Assembly (NCBI GenBank): GCA_023410055.1
Contig: JAEYQK010000106.1
Location: 1 to 64,000 of the forward strand
Length of the DNA stretch: 64,000 nucleotides
Source of the DNA: Acidobacteriota bacterium
GTDB taxonomy: Bacteria; Acidobacteriota; Terriglobia; Terriglobales; Acidobacteriaceae
Direction of reading: 5' to 3'
Numbering within the stretch: position 1 is the first letter of the stretch; each line of letters begins with the position of its first letter. Position numbers and translations under genes: made by a program. The notes below the pieces were generated by a model, which was given only the letters and a program-made list of their open reading frames with translations, did not search any database and had not been told where the DNA came from. Below, one piece after another: positions 24,004 to 34,000 of this stretch.

Positions 24004-24591
24004 ATGAAGTTGATAGCAGTTCGCCCCAGTCGGTCCCGCCAGACGCTTGTCTTTGCACGAAATTTTCTGAAATTTCCGAAAATGATCGGCTCGCTCATTC
24101 CAAGTTCCCGTTTCTTGATTGAGAGACTCCTGGAGCAGGTTGACTGGAGCCGCGCGAGAGTAGTTGTGGAGTACGGGCCTGGAGTTGGCAATATCACGAG
24201 GCAGATTCTGAAGCGACTGGCGCCCGACGCTTTGCTGATCGTAATTGAAATGAACGAGGACTTTGTTCGACTCCTGCGCGAAGCAACTGGCGATCGTCGT
24301 TTGAATGTGGTCCACGGCTCGGCAGTCGGTGTGCGGTCGGTGCTCAACAGCCTTGGCGTCTCGGGGGCAGATTACATAATTTCAGGCATTCCGTACACAA
24401 CACTTCCGGAAGACGTACGTATTCAGATTATGCGCGAATCGCGAGCGGCGCTCAATGTTGGTGGCGCGCTCATCATTTATCAATTCACCCGTGCCGTGTT
24501 GCCATACCTGCGACAAGAGTTTGGGCGCGTTCGGATCGGTTTCGAGCTCTTGAATATTCTGCCTGCGCAATTGTTTACTTGTCGAAAATGA
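24004..24591 (+). CDS. SAM-dependent methyltransferase, phospholipid N-methyltransferase (PmtA)-like
   Basis: A 195-residue class I methyltransferase. SAM motif I is VVVEYGPGVGNIT (about residue 53), motif II acidic IVIEMNEDF and a catalytic-region IISGIPYTTLPED. FARNFLKFPKMIGSLIPSS before motif I is typical of bacterial phosphatidylethanolamine N-methyltransferase and related KsgA-like enzymes. Methylation of phosphatidylethanolamine toward phosphatidylcholine is the best guess. It is convergent with the acyl-ligase operon. Confidence 0.8.
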   Translation: MKLIAVRPSRSRQTLVFARNFLKFPKMIGSLIPSSRFLIERLLEQVDWSRARVVVEYGPGVGNITRQILKRLAPDALLIVIEMNEDFVRLLREATGDRRLNVVHGSAVGVRSVLNSLGVSGADYIISGIPYTTLPEDVRIQIMRESRAALNVGGALIIYQFTRAVLPYLRQEFGRVRIGFELLNILPAQLFTCRK

Positions 24592-24654
24592 GCCGGGGGC
24601 ACCCGCAGATCGGCAGCCGCGCATTTCGTGCTCAGCCCTCCCCTGGTCCCTTAA

Positions 24655-26229
24655 CTACTTGAGCCCAGCCGAGGCGCTGGTGCTTTGACCTGAGGACGCC
24701 GGCAACGACACAGGCGTGTTGGTCGGATGAGTTCGGTTCCAGTAGGCACGCAGTTCTTCTTTCCTTATCTTTCCGGCATCGTTCTTCGGCAGTGCTTCCA
24801 TCAGCAGGATTTGTTGCGGTACAAGTTGCAGCGGCAGGATTTGACGACAGCAATTCCGGAGGTGCTCGAGCAGGCTCGCGTCAGCGGCGGGAGCAACCAC
24901 AAAGGCCACAGGCGCTTCACCGAGCAGTTCGTGAGGAACTCCGATCACAGCGGCTTCCAGAACACTGCCTGAGCTGAGCAATGCGTCTTCAATGCGAGAA
25001 CTGCCAACCCTGACTCCACCGCACTTAACCATGTCTTTCTTGCGATCAACTACGTAGAAGAAACCGTCAGAGTCCATCTTGCCGTAGTCTCCTGTACGTA
25101 GACCCCCGTTGCGAAAGACCGACTGGGTCTCCGCAGGAGCCTGCCAGTATCCGAGCGTGACGTTATCGCCCCACGCCATAATCTCGCCGACTTCTCCGGG
25201 CGGAACTGGCTCGCCTCGGTCGTCAACGACCTGCAACTGCACGCCGGAAATGGGTTTTCCCATGGACTCGGGTTTGCGGTCGAGCCACTCAGGAGGAAGG
25301 TATGCGAGGCGGGCTGTGGCCTCAGTCTGACCGTACATGACGTAGAAACGAGCGTGAGGGACGGTGGAGCGCCATTCCTTAATGAAGGATAACGGCAACC
25401 TGCCGCCGGCTTGCTGCGCCCAGCGAAGATGCGGAAGGCCTATTTGCTTCAGGCTAGACTTGCGCAACAGGATTTGATAATGGCTCGGTACGCCAGCGAA
25501 ACCCGTGCAATGAGTTTCGTTCATCTTATGCAAGAGCGCGTCGGCAAATGCTAACGAGACTCCAGTCACAAGGGAAGCTCCGGCAGCGAGATGTGTGTGC
25601 AGCAAGGACGTACCGAAACAGTAATAAAACGGCAGTGTCGCCATAACCCGGTCGTCCGGGCTGAGTCGCATGTAGTCAAGGATAGAGGTGGTATTGGCAA
25701 TTATGTTTCGGTGAGAAACCATGACCCCACGAGGCACGCTCGTTGACCCGGACGTGAACATCAGCGCCGCCAAATCGCTGCGGTCATCAATCGCCGGAAG
25801 CGCGCTCTCGTCTTGCTGATGCAGAAACTCCCCAAAGGCAAGTGCCTCCGGACAATCGCTAGTCTTGACGATCATACGACCGGGTTCGTACTTGCGAAGT
25901 TCCGGTGAAGGCTTATCCACAAAGACAAAGGCTGGTTCCGTGCAGCTCAACACCTGCGCCAATTCAGAGGAGGTCATCGACGGCGCGACAGGCACGCACA
26001 CGCAGCCGGATCGGAGTATCCCGATGTAGCTCGCACTCCAGTAGAACGAGTTCTCAGCTTGCAGTAGTACGCGGTCGCCTTTTGACGCACCCGAGCGAAC
26101 TAGATAACTAGCCACCGCAAGACTCGCCTCTTTGAGCTCGAAATACGTGTAGACACGATCAGGGGCGATAATTGCGGGCTTGTCTGCGAATTGCGAAGCA
26201 TGTTGCAGCAGCAGTGTCGCAGCGTTCAT
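24655..26229 (-). CDS. AMP-dependent acyl ligase (ANL superfamily)
   Basis: A 524-residue adenylate-forming enzyme that activates a carboxylic acid with ATP and passes it to CoA or to a carrier protein. The AMP-binding motif is LMFTSGSTSVPRGVMVSH (about residue 160), followed by YGQTEATARLAY, the TGDYGKMD motif and YVVDRKKDMVKCGGVRV. The late Lys is in PKNDAGKIRKEEL. It is the last gene of a five-gene operon that also encodes an acyl carrier protein, so loading of that ACP is the most economical role. It starts 2 bases after the GNAT gene. The C-terminal 20 residues (VSLPASSGQSTSASAGLK) are low complexity. Confidence 0.88.
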   Translation of the reverse strand: MNAATLLLQHASQFADKPAIIAPDRVYTYFELKEASLAVASYLVRSGASKGDRVLLQAENSFYWSASYIGILRSGCVCVPVAPSMTSSELAQVLSCTEPAFVFVDKPSPELRKYEPGRMIVKTSDCPEALAFGEFLHQQDESALPAIDDRSDLAALMFTSGSTSVPRGVMVSHRNIIANTTSILDYMRLSPDDRVMATLPFYYCFGTSLLHTHLAAGASLVTGVSLAFADALLHKMNETHCTGFAGVPSHYQILLRKSSLKQIGLPHLRWAQQAGGRLPLSFIKEWRSTVPHARFYVMYGQTEATARLAYLPPEWLDRKPESMGKPISGVQLQVVDDRGEPVPPGEVGEIMAWGDNVTLGYWQAPAETQSVFRNGGLRTGDYGKMDSDGFFYVVDRKKDMVKCGGVRVGSSRIEDALLSSGSVLEAAVIGVPHELLGEAPVAFVVAPAADASLLEHLRNCCRQILPLQLVPQQILLMEALPKNDAGKIRKEELRAYWNRTHPTNTPVSLPASSGQSTSASAGLK

Positions 26230-26231
26230 GG

Positions 26232-26906
26232 CTAACCTCTCTTCGGGGCAGTTGCGCTGAATGCGGCTCTATTCTGTCGAACAAGACTCGGGAGAATAAG
26301 CTTCGTCGTTTTGGAAAGGGTCTTGCCACACATTTGAAAGCCCACCGCCCACGACACGACTTTGTAACCAAAGTGAAGATGGGTATTCAGTGAAAGATCG
26401 TTTCCTATGTCGACGATCGAGAATACTCGCGAGCGGCTTGCTTGCTTCATGAATTCTGCCCAGTAGGCACGTAATACTAACCAGACGCCGCGTTTTCGGT
26501 ACTCAGGTTGAACAAAGCAGTCATATAGGTAGATTGCGTCGGACGGGATCGGGAGTGCGACATGGTATCGCGCCTCGACATGGACGCTGTCGAGGCAGGC
26601 CCATTCATAACCAACTACTTGATCCTTGAAACGCACCAGCGCGCAATGATCGCCGCAGCTGAAACGAGCTTCAAGCTCGACGATGCTCAGTTGCGGCCAG
26701 CAACTCAAGAGAGCAGTGATGTTTTCCTTTGTGCCGCTCGCCACCGTGAATCCAAACAACCTTGCTGCTGCCGGCAGTACAGGAACGTGATCAAACTCCA
26801 GAACGTAGAAACCAAATAGACGCACAAGATGAAGTGATATTCGATCTATAACGCGCCGCACCGAGACAAAGATCGAGCCGAAAGATGTTTTGCCAGCTTG
26901 CCTCAT
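26232..26906 (-). CDS. GNAT-family N-acyltransferase
   Basis: A 224-residue protein. The GNAT core is recognisable from VEARFSCGDHCALVRFKDQV through AIYLYDCFVQPEYRKRGVWL, where QPEYRKRGV is the acyl-CoA pyrophosphate loop (motif A, R/QxxGxG-like with a variant end), to the SIVDIGNDLSLNTHLHFGYK motif B region. The 65-residue N-terminal part is less typical. It lies between the NAD-synthetase-like gene and the acyl ligase with gaps of 13 and 2 bases, so it is part of the same pathway. The acceptor amine is unknown; the acyl donor may be the operon's own acyl-ACP rather than acetyl-CoA (inference). Confidence 0.75.
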   Translation of the reverse strand: MRQAGKTSFGSIFVSVRRVIDRISLHLVRLFGFYVLEFDHVPVLPAAARLFGFTVASGTKENITALLSCWPQLSIVELEARFSCGDHCALVRFKDQVVGYEWACLDSVHVEARYHVALPIPSDAIYLYDCFVQPEYRKRGVWLVLRAYWAEFMKQASRSRVFSIVDIGNDLSLNTHLHFGYKVVSWAVGFQMCGKTLSKTTKLILPSLVRQNRAAFSATAPKRG

Positions 26907-26919
26907 TCACTACCTCGCC

Positions 26920-27948
26920 CTACAGTGCCTGAACCGGCACAGCTGAGCAGCACGGCTGTTGAGTGTCGCTGGAGCCTGAGATGGTTAGTGGTTGCGCGTG
27001 CAAATATGAAGCCACGTTGCGCCGGGAACGAATCGCGTTATAAACGCGTTCAACCTGGGGAACGGATAATTCGAGAACGCGGGCGACTTCTTCTGCTGCT
27101 ATGTCGCGGTCGATCGCAAACAGGCAAAGGTCCATCTTTTCCAGCGGCAGGGAGAAATAGAATTCTTCCTGCGACTGCGGTAGGGAATAGGTATCGGTGG
27201 TCGGGGCACGGTGAAGGATGGGCTCAGGTATCTCCAGATATGCGGCGAGTTGATACACCTGTGATTTGTAAAGATGCGCGATCGGCTTGAAATCGGCCGA
27301 GCCGTCCCCGTTCTTCACGAAGAATCCGAGTTCATATTCCAGCCGATTGGGAGTGCCGGCAACTGCGTAATGCAATTGGTCAGCGTACTCATATTCAATC
27401 AGTTTTCGAGTGCGCTGCTTGCAATTTGTGGCGGCTAGAATCTGCAAGTAGGCGGACGGCGTAAGCCTTCGTTTAACTTGGTCCCCCGAGGGGGACTGCG
27501 CGACCACGGAGAACAGTGAATACGAGTTGCTATCAACGATGTTGGGCAGCACGATCTTGCAGCGATAACCATTAGTGTACTCAGGAATCACACTGCGTAC
27601 GGCCACATCTCGCTGTTCATAACACTGAAGCGCCTCCAGTATCTTGGTTATATCGCGCGTTACGCTGCGAATTCCCAGAAAGTCGCTTAGAAGTTGGCCA
27701 TAGCGGAGACTTTCGTCAGATGAGTCGGCCTCTGGCATGAATATTCCAAAAACACGTTCCTTTCCCAGCGCGCGGGCGCAGAGCGTTGCTACGACACTAC
27801 TGTCGATCCCTCCGGAAATGCCGACGACGGCACCTCGACGGCGGAGCGTTTCGAAAACAACCTTCCGGATCCAATCCTCAATTGCGGAAGCGAGTGACGG
27901 CGCATCAATCGCAAGCACGTCTTTTGAAAGCTCAGCAGTGTTCACCAC
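26920..27948 (-). CDS. NAD synthetase-like PP-loop amide-forming enzyme
   Basis: A 342-residue protein of the NadE fold without a glutaminase domain. The PP-loop GISGGIDSSVVA is at about residue 44, and the NadE-like GTPNRLEYELGFFVKNGDGS with DFKPIAHLYKSQVYQLAAYL follows near residue 220. Genuine NAD synthetases have a short P-P-SA-L/W segment after this; here it is replaced by RAPTTDTYSLPQSQEEFYF. There is also an unusual extra region around residue 150-200 and a C-terminal tail with CC. Its setting with an asparagine synthetase, an ACP and a ligase argues that it amidates or adenylates a pathway intermediate instead of making NAD. A housekeeping role cannot be excluded. It shares its start with the stop of the ACP gene (1-base overlap). 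Confidence 0.8.
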   Translation of the reverse strand: MVNTAELSKDVLAIDAPSLASAIEDWIRKVVFETLRRRGAVVGISGGIDSSVVATLCARALGKERVFGIFMPEADSSDESLRYGQLLSDFLGIRSVTRDITKILEALQCYEQRDVAVRSVIPEYTNGYRCKIVLPNIVDSNSYSLFSVVAQSPSGDQVKRRLTPSAYLQILAATNCKQRTRKLIEYEYADQLHYAVAGTPNRLEYELGFFVKNGDGSADFKPIAHLYKSQVYQLAAYLEIPEPILHRAPTTDTYSLPQSQEEFYFSLPLEKMDLCLFAIDRDIAAEEVARVLELSVPQVERVYNAIRSRRNVASYLHAQPLTISGSSDTQQPCCSAVPVQAL

Positions 27949-28268
27949 TACACCTCGCGATTCGCAGTCGTGTATGCTTCGGCAGTTTGAGGTGAAGAAG
28001 TCGTTTGCAGTACCGGTGTGCCGGCCGGGAGCTTCCGTTCCAGAAATGCTTCGATCCGATTGATGGAATCGAGGTTTTCTGGGACGAGATCGTTTTCTCC
28101 GAACTCGACACCGTATTGCGTCTCCAGAAACCCGATGATTTCGAGAATTCCCATTGAATCAAGCAATCCGCTGCTCAGAAAGCTGTCGTCGTCGCTAAGC
28201 GGGATATTCTTGCCCAAGACGAAGGTGTCGAGAATGAACTGACGAATCTGCTGCTTACGCGAATTCAT
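27948..28268 (-). CDS. Acyl carrier protein
   Basis: A 106-residue ACP. The phosphopantetheine site is the Ser in SSGLLDSMGILEI (about residue 38), within a typical four-helix ACP pattern (IRQFILDTFVLG at the start, FGENDLVPENLDSINRIEAF near residue 75). The last 25 residues are an unrelated Thr/Ser-rich tail. The ATG at 28268 is used; the frame extends further upstream but only as antisense-like sequence over the preceding gene. It overlaps the end of the asparagine synthetase gene by 14 bases and the start of the NadE-like gene by one, so translation is coupled. It should be the carrier for the acyl group activated by the operon's ligase. Confidence 0.88.
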   Translation of the reverse strand: MNSRKQQIRQFILDTFVLGKNIPLSDDDSFLSSGLLDSMGILEIIGFLETQYGVEFGENDLVPENLDSINRIEAFLERKLPAGTPVLQTTSSPQTAEAYTTANREV

Positions 28269-30213
28269 AACTTTGTTCCCTGTGAAACGACCGATTGTTT
28301 GTGAATTGCTGAACCAGTAACTGCGTCGTGAGAAGTCCCACAATTGCCATGTCGTCGCGAGCGCCATTGGCTCGGCCGGAGCGGATCTTTGCGGCGAACC
28401 CGTCAACTGCTCGAGGTTCGAAGATGCCGAAACTGCGTATCGACTCAGCGCAGAGAAAATCCGAGGCTCCAGTCGTACTCTTGGACAACAGCATCGAAGT
28501 TGCGGCCGGAGCACGATAGGGTTGTTTCTTGCGGCGACGAATGCTCTCGGGAATGAGGCCCTTTGACATCGATTTGAGTAGATACTTCTCTTCAAGCACC
28601 TTCATTTTCAGGCTGGCCGGCAAACGTCCGGCAAACTCGATCACGTTGACGTCGAGAAACGGATAGCGTCCCTCAACTGCATGGGCCATTGCCATTCGGT
28701 CGCCCTGTGCGGAAAGAATGTAGCCCGGCAACAGATACGCCGATTCCAAGTACTGTGCCCGCGAGAAACTGTCCCAGCGTTGAAAGTCTTCAGGTAACCC
28801 AGCTGTAAGGTCGAGATACGCACAGTAATTGCTGAGTTCAGACTTCACGTCGGCGGAAAAGAAGCTCTTCAGGGCAGAGGTCAATTCGTACCGGGCCGCG
28901 TGCGACCGCAGCAGCGGCCACTCGCAAGCAACTGTGTTGGGACGGAAAAAGGCGTCCAGGTACTTCGCGGGCATCTTCTGCAAATGCCCAATGTAGGGAT
29001 ACAGTCGTCGTAAAAGGAGCGGCCGGAACTGGCTATCGGGTCTCCGCTCAATGAAGTCGCGGACCTTCAGTTCTTTGAAAATGTCGTATCCACCCAGCAC
29101 CTCGTCTGCCCCTTCTCCGGTAACGACCACCTTGAAACCATGCTGGCGCACCATTTTAGAAAGTAGAAATAATGGGACGGGGGCCGTGCGCAGTAAAGGG
29201 ACTTCTGCGTGCCAGACAACTTCGGGAAGGGCCGCGGCAATATCTTTGTCGGAGCAAAGCAGTTCGTGATGTTCGGTGTCGAGATGGCGAACAAGTTCCC
29301 GCTGATACTCCCGCTCATCGAACGCCGAATCGTCAAATGCAACCGAAAAGGTGGTCAGCCGTCGCGGACTATGCCGGGCGGTCAATGCGGCCGTGACAGA
29401 AGAATCCAATCCGCCGCTCAGATATGCGGCTACCGGAACGTCCGATCGGAGCCGTATCGATGTCGCGGCTTCGAGCAATTCCCGAAGAGCATCGGCTTGG
29501 TCTTCCTCGCTGTCGTATACCGCTGTCGTGGTTGGTGCGTCGTAGGAAAGCTGCCAATACCGTTCTGCCTTTGCGCCGTGAGTGTCCACTACCATTGAGT
29601 GTCCGGGAGGAAGCTCGCTCACTGCTCGAAACGCCGTTCGGGGAGGAACAATGGACCAGAAAGTGAAGAGTTGATCGAGGGCACGCAAGTCCAGTTCGCG
29701 ACTGATCCCAGGATGGGTGAAGAGTGCCTTTACTTCTGAACCGAATACGAAGTCGCCATCTGCAAACGCGTAGAACAGCGGACGAACGCCAACACGATCA
29801 CGTGACAAGAACAATCTTTGCTTGCAGCGGTCCCACAACGCGAAGGCCCATTGTCCGTTGAGACGCGAAACGAAACGGTCGCCTTCCTCTTGGTATAAGT
29901 GCAGCAAGACTTCGGTATCCGAGCGGGTTAAGAACCGGTGTCCCTTCTTAATCAGCTCTTCGCGGAGTTCCAGGTAATTGAAGATTTCGCCGTTGAAAGT
30001 GATAACCAGCGAACCGTCGTCGTTCTGCATCGGCTGCGCACCGCCAGCTAAATCGATTATGCTGAGGCGCCGGTGTCCGAGGCCGATACCCTGCTGAATG
30101 CAGACACCTGAATCGTCCGGTCCGCGATGAGAAATGGCGGAGACCATTCGTCCTACCGTGTCGCGAGGGACGGACCCCGAACGAAGACTGAATATCCCCG
30201 CGATTCCACACAT
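28255..30213 (-). CDS. asnB: Asparagine synthase (glutamine-hydrolysing), AsnB family
   Basis: A 652-residue amidotransferase. The N-terminal glutaminase starts MCGIAGIFS, with Cys2 as nucleophile, and has the usual RGPDDSG and GHRRLSIIDLAGGAQPM. The synthetase domain has the PP-loop AAYLSGGLDSSVTAAL at about residue 265 and TGEGADEVLGGYDIF near 370. Both active sites look complete. Such enzymes make asparagine but are also used in cell-envelope and natural-product clusters to amidate other carboxylates. As first gene of the asnB-acp-nadE-like-GNAT-ligase operon it more likely amidates a pathway intermediate. Confidence 0.93.
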   Translation of the reverse strand: MCGIAGIFSLRSGSVPRDTVGRMVSAISHRGPDDSGVCIQQGIGLGHRRLSIIDLAGGAQPMQNDDGSLVITFNGEIFNYLELREELIKKGHRFLTRSDTEVLLHLYQEEGDRFVSRLNGQWAFALWDRCKQRLFLSRDRVGVRPLFYAFADGDFVFGSEVKALFTHPGISRELDLRALDQLFTFWSIVPPRTAFRAVSELPPGHSMVVDTHGAKAERYWQLSYDAPTTTAVYDSEEDQADALRELLEAATSIRLRSDVPVAAYLSGGLDSSVTAALTARHSPRRLTTFSVAFDDSAFDEREYQRELVRHLDTEHHELLCSDKDIAAALPEVVWHAEVPLLRTAPVPLFLLSKMVRQHGFKVVVTGEGADEVLGGYDIFKELKVRDFIERRPDSQFRPLLLRRLYPYIGHLQKMPAKYLDAFFRPNTVACEWPLLRSHAARYELTSALKSFFSADVKSELSNYCAYLDLTAGLPEDFQRWDSFSRAQYLESAYLLPGYILSAQGDRMAMAHAVEGRYPFLDVNVIEFAGRLPASLKMKVLEEKYLLKSMSKGLIPESIRRRKKQPYRAPAATSMLLSKSTTGASDFLCAESIRSFGIFEPRAVDGFAAKIRSGRANGARDDMAIVGLLTTQLLVQQFTNNRSFHREQSYEFA

Positions 30214-30403
30214 GCCATGTTTCTCGCTAATTGCTCAGGTTCTGAGATTGTTAAGGATCGGAGTCCCCAAAAGCAGTCTCCCGCTCTTGGCGGATATGGA
30301 GGACGAACCATCCGGTCGGCCCAAACACCAGTTCTGCTTCTCGGATGATTTACGTTTCAGAACAGGTTGTCTGATGAACCCGGTTTCCCAAAACGGTCCT
30401 TCA

Positions 30404-30906
30404 TCAAGGCCTGATCTCGACGATGGTTCCGTTGGGAACCAGCTTCCAGATTTCCTCAATTTCTTCATTCGTCACTGCAATGCAGCCGAGCGTTCAGTCA
30501 TGGAGAGAGTGTGCCTTGCCGATCCAGCCTTGGCCATTCGGTAGGCCGTGGATGAAGATGTCGCCTCCGGGATGTTTGCCTAGTTTCTTAGCGCGGGTGC
30601 GATCGTCCGCATTGGGGTAGGAGACGTGAAGCGAGCGGTGATAGGCGCTCGCTGGGTTGCGTCCGTCAATCCTGTAGAAGCCCTCCGGAGTGCGGTTGTC
30701 GCCCTTGTAGGTCTTGGGGCCGATCGGATTTCCACCGAGGGCTACCTTGTAGGCGCGAATTTCTTTGTTTCCACTGAGAAGGAGGAGCTTGCGGTCTTTC
30801 TTGAGAATGAGGATTTTGTCGACTCTTGCGCGGGTGCGTCGGCGGCGACAACCGTTGAACTGAAAATGAGGAGCGCGAGCAGTTCGATGATTCGGCGCCT
30901 GTTCAT
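30404..30906 (-). pseudogene. Broken L,D-transpeptidase (YkuD domain)
   Basis: Two lesions interrupt what would be a 165-residue exported transpeptidase. ATG 30906 opens a signal peptide (MNRRRIIELLALLIFSSTVV then AADAPAQE) in one frame. The YkuD domain continues in another frame from about 30815 (VDKILILKKDRKLLLLSG, then KTYKGDNRTPEGFYRI and GGDIFIHGLPNGQGWIGKAH). That frame stops at TGA 30494-30496 exactly where the family has Trp, and resumes as TLGCIAVTNEEIEEIW to a second TGA at 30404. The catalytic Cys of the HxG...S-x-GC motif lies after the internal stop, so the truncated product would be inactive. Either a decayed gene or sequencing error. Confidence 0.8.
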
Positions 30907-30980
30907 GTCGAGACATTTTACTCGGGATTGGGGAGAAGACAAGAGCGGATATGGACAGCTGAGCAAGTTGTCGAGAGGGT

Positions 30981-31016
30981 AGGGATTCCTCGTCGCTGCG
31001 CTCCTCGGAATGACAA
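30981..31016. repeat. Interspersed GATTCCTCGTCGCTGCGC element, copy 3
   Basis: AGGGATTCCTCGTCGCTGCG, then CTCCTCGGAATGACAA. It ends 9 bases before the lhr stop codon and fills the gap between the lhr gene and the transpeptidase pseudogene. Confidence 0.8.
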
Positions 31017-31024
31017 CGGAAGGA

Positions 31025-34000
31025 TTATTGCGAGGAGGCGAGACGGAAAGAGAATATGTCGCGTGGCGATGCTTCAACGGGAACGCCGTCGCGGTAAGCG
31101 ACGTGTTTGCCCGAGACTGCGGGGACGCGTTCGCCGGGGACGATGATGCCGATGAGGTTCAGCGGGTCGGCGGCGGAGAGGGCGATGAGTTCTCCGGTGG
31201 TTTGCTGCTTACGAGAGGCGCGCAGGGATTCGACCGCGACAGCGAGAGCGAATTGTTCGCCGAGGAAACCGTTGACGAAGCGGCCGCCGCGAATTTCGCC
31301 ACGGTCTTCGAGGCGACGGAAGCCGACGAGGAGTTCGCGCCAGCGGGGGAGGTTGGTTTCGCGGGCCAGGGCTTCACGGATTACGACGCCGTAGCGGCAG
31401 AGGAGCATCCAGCAGGTGGCCTCGACGAGGCGCGTGCGATCGGGTTGGTCGTTTGTGTAGAGGAGCGACCAGCGTCCGGCGCTGTGGCGCGGGCGGGAGG
31501 CGCGGCCGTGGCCTTGTCCGGCGCGGCGCTTGGGATCGATGAAAGAGCGCAGGTTGTCGTAGCCGTCGGCGGTGACGAGTCCGGCGGCAACGAGTTCCCA
31601 GAGAGCAGTTTCGACTTCCGACTTCAGCTTGAAGGTGCCGCGAACGATGTCGGGGAAGAAGCTTGCCCCGCGCTGGCGGAGGTATGTGAGAACGGCCTGG
31701 GCAGTGGGGCTTAGGCCGCGGATGTCGGGTTGATCGTGCTCTGGGTGGCGCGGTGACATCCAGTCGGCGTCTTCGCGGACGTAGAACGTGATCGGCGCGA
31801 CGCTGGTGGGGATGACGCGGCGCGAGCCGTTTTGCGAGTCGTCGAGAGTGGCGGGGTGGGGAGAGAGGCGTCCCCAGCCAACGGCGCCGGTAAGGCAGAG
31901 CTGGTCGAGATGCTTTGGGTCGTAATGAGATATGCGGCGGGCGAGAACTTCGCGTTCCCAGGCGCTGGCCGGAACCTCGAAGCCTTGCAACTGGCGAAGG
32001 ATTTCAAGCGTTCCGTGTTCGCCCGTGACCTGCGTGCCGGGTGCAACGTGCTGCCATCGTAGGAGCCAGTTCATGTACTGGGCGGGAGTGACGGGCTCGA
32101 TCTCTTTGCGGAGGCGTCCGACGGTTAGTCTGTGGATGCGAGCCAAAAGACGGCGTTCGCACCATTCAGTCGGTATTTGTTGAAATTCAAAATCCCCACC
32201 CTTGCTTCGCAAGGATGGGGCACCCTCTGGTGTGTTCCTACCAGTAAAGCTGCCGCGGAGGATGGCTCCGGTTGATTCGAGCCGGAGCAGGGCCTGGTCG
32301 ATTTCGGTGACCGGGAAGCCGAAGAGTTGTGAGAGGTCGGAGGCGGTGATTGGGCCGCTGTGGGCGAGCCATCCGGTGACGAGTTGGAGGAGAGCCTCGG
32401 AGCGAACTATCTTCGCACCCTCCCCTGCGGGGAAGGGTGCGGCACCCGCGTTCACTTTTGAGTTTGGAAAGACTGCGGTGAAGGTGGGGATGCGTTCGGT
32501 GCAGATCCAGAATTCCTTGTTGTTAACGACAGCGGTTGTGGCGCGGCGCGTGGCGCGGAGTTGCTCGAAAAAGAGACGCCAGTCCTCGTCCACGCTTCTC
32601 TGCCCGCCCCACCAATCCTTCGGATTGGCGGGGACCCCGTTCGCGAAGGATGGGGCACCCTCAATGTCTGTTGGAACAGCCACGAGCGTCTGCAGGGCGT
32701 CGTGGAGTTCGTCAGCGTCGCGGACGTCGGGCCACGCCTCTTCGCGGACTTGGGCGATGGCGTCAGGGTCGAGCTTGCCGACTTCTTCCAATACTGATTC
32801 GGGAAGTACTTGGCGCATCTGGACGGCGCGGGCGCGGCGTTCTTCGAGCGGCGCGTCGTCGAGGTATGCGTAGGGATTCGCGTTGAGGATCTCGTGTGAG
32901 AACTGCGATGGTATGGGCGTATCCACGGCGAGGCAGCGGATTGCGCCGTTCTCGATGCCGCGCAGGATCTGTTTGAGGCCGTCGATGTCCATGGCTTCGT
33001 GCAGGACGTCTTTCATAACCTCGCGCACGAGCGGGTGGTCGGGGATTCTGATGTCCCCTTGGATGTTCTCTCCGCAGGCGGCGACGTCGGGAAAGACGGA
33101 GGCGAGCAGGTCATCGCTCTTGATGCGCTGAATCGGCGGCGGGACTTTGCGGCCGCCCTGAAAGCGGAGTAGTGCGAGCGCGCGGGTGGCGTCCCAACGC
33201 CAACGAGTGCCGAAGAGCGGCGATCCGGTGAGCACGGCTTGTTCTAGAACGTTCTGTACGGTTTCGGTGCTCAGGTAGTTGAAGACGTCGGCGAGCGGGA
33301 AGCTGTGCTGCTCGGCTAACGCGATGCTGATGCCGTCGTCGGTGGCCGCGGCTTGCAGTTCGAAATTGAAGGAGCGGCAGAAGCGCTTGCGAAGGGCGAG
33401 TCCCCAGGCTTTATTGATGCGCGCACCGAAGGGGGCATGGATCACCAGCTGCATGCCGCCGCCTTCGTCGAAAAAGCGTTCGGCGATAACGGTCTGTTGC
33501 GTGGGGACGGCGCCGAGGACCGCGCGTCCGGCGAGGACGTGCTCGATAGTCTGTTCGGCGCCGAGTTCGTCGAGACCACACTCCTGCCTGAGCCAGTCGA
33601 TGGTTTCGGATATCTCTTGTGGGCGGTTCGAGAGGGGGACCTGGAGTCGTGTAGAGCGCCCTTGCTGCGCACCCTCGCCTTCGGGGAAGGGTGCGGCACC
33701 CGTGTTCTTGATTGCCGGCTTTGGCAGCATGTCGGAGATGTGCTGGCGGAGTTCGGCGACCTGTTCGGATAACTCGGCGGTTCGGGCTGGAGCCTCGCCG
33801 CGCCAGAAGGGAACCGTGGGCGGTGCGCCACGAGCGTCTTCGACGAGGACGCGGCCGGAGCTGCCTTCGACGCGCATGATGCGCCAACTGGTGTTGCCGA
33901 GGAGGATGATGTCTCCGCGATTGCTTTCGACGGCGAAGTCTTCGTCGAGTGTGCCGACGGTGGTTTGTTCGGGCATGGACACCATCTGGAAGAGTCCGGT

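Noticed and set aside
23983..24347. Minus-strand frames opposite the methyltransferase gene
   Set aside because: Antisense to a gene with clear SAM-binding motifs; no signal or domain of their own.
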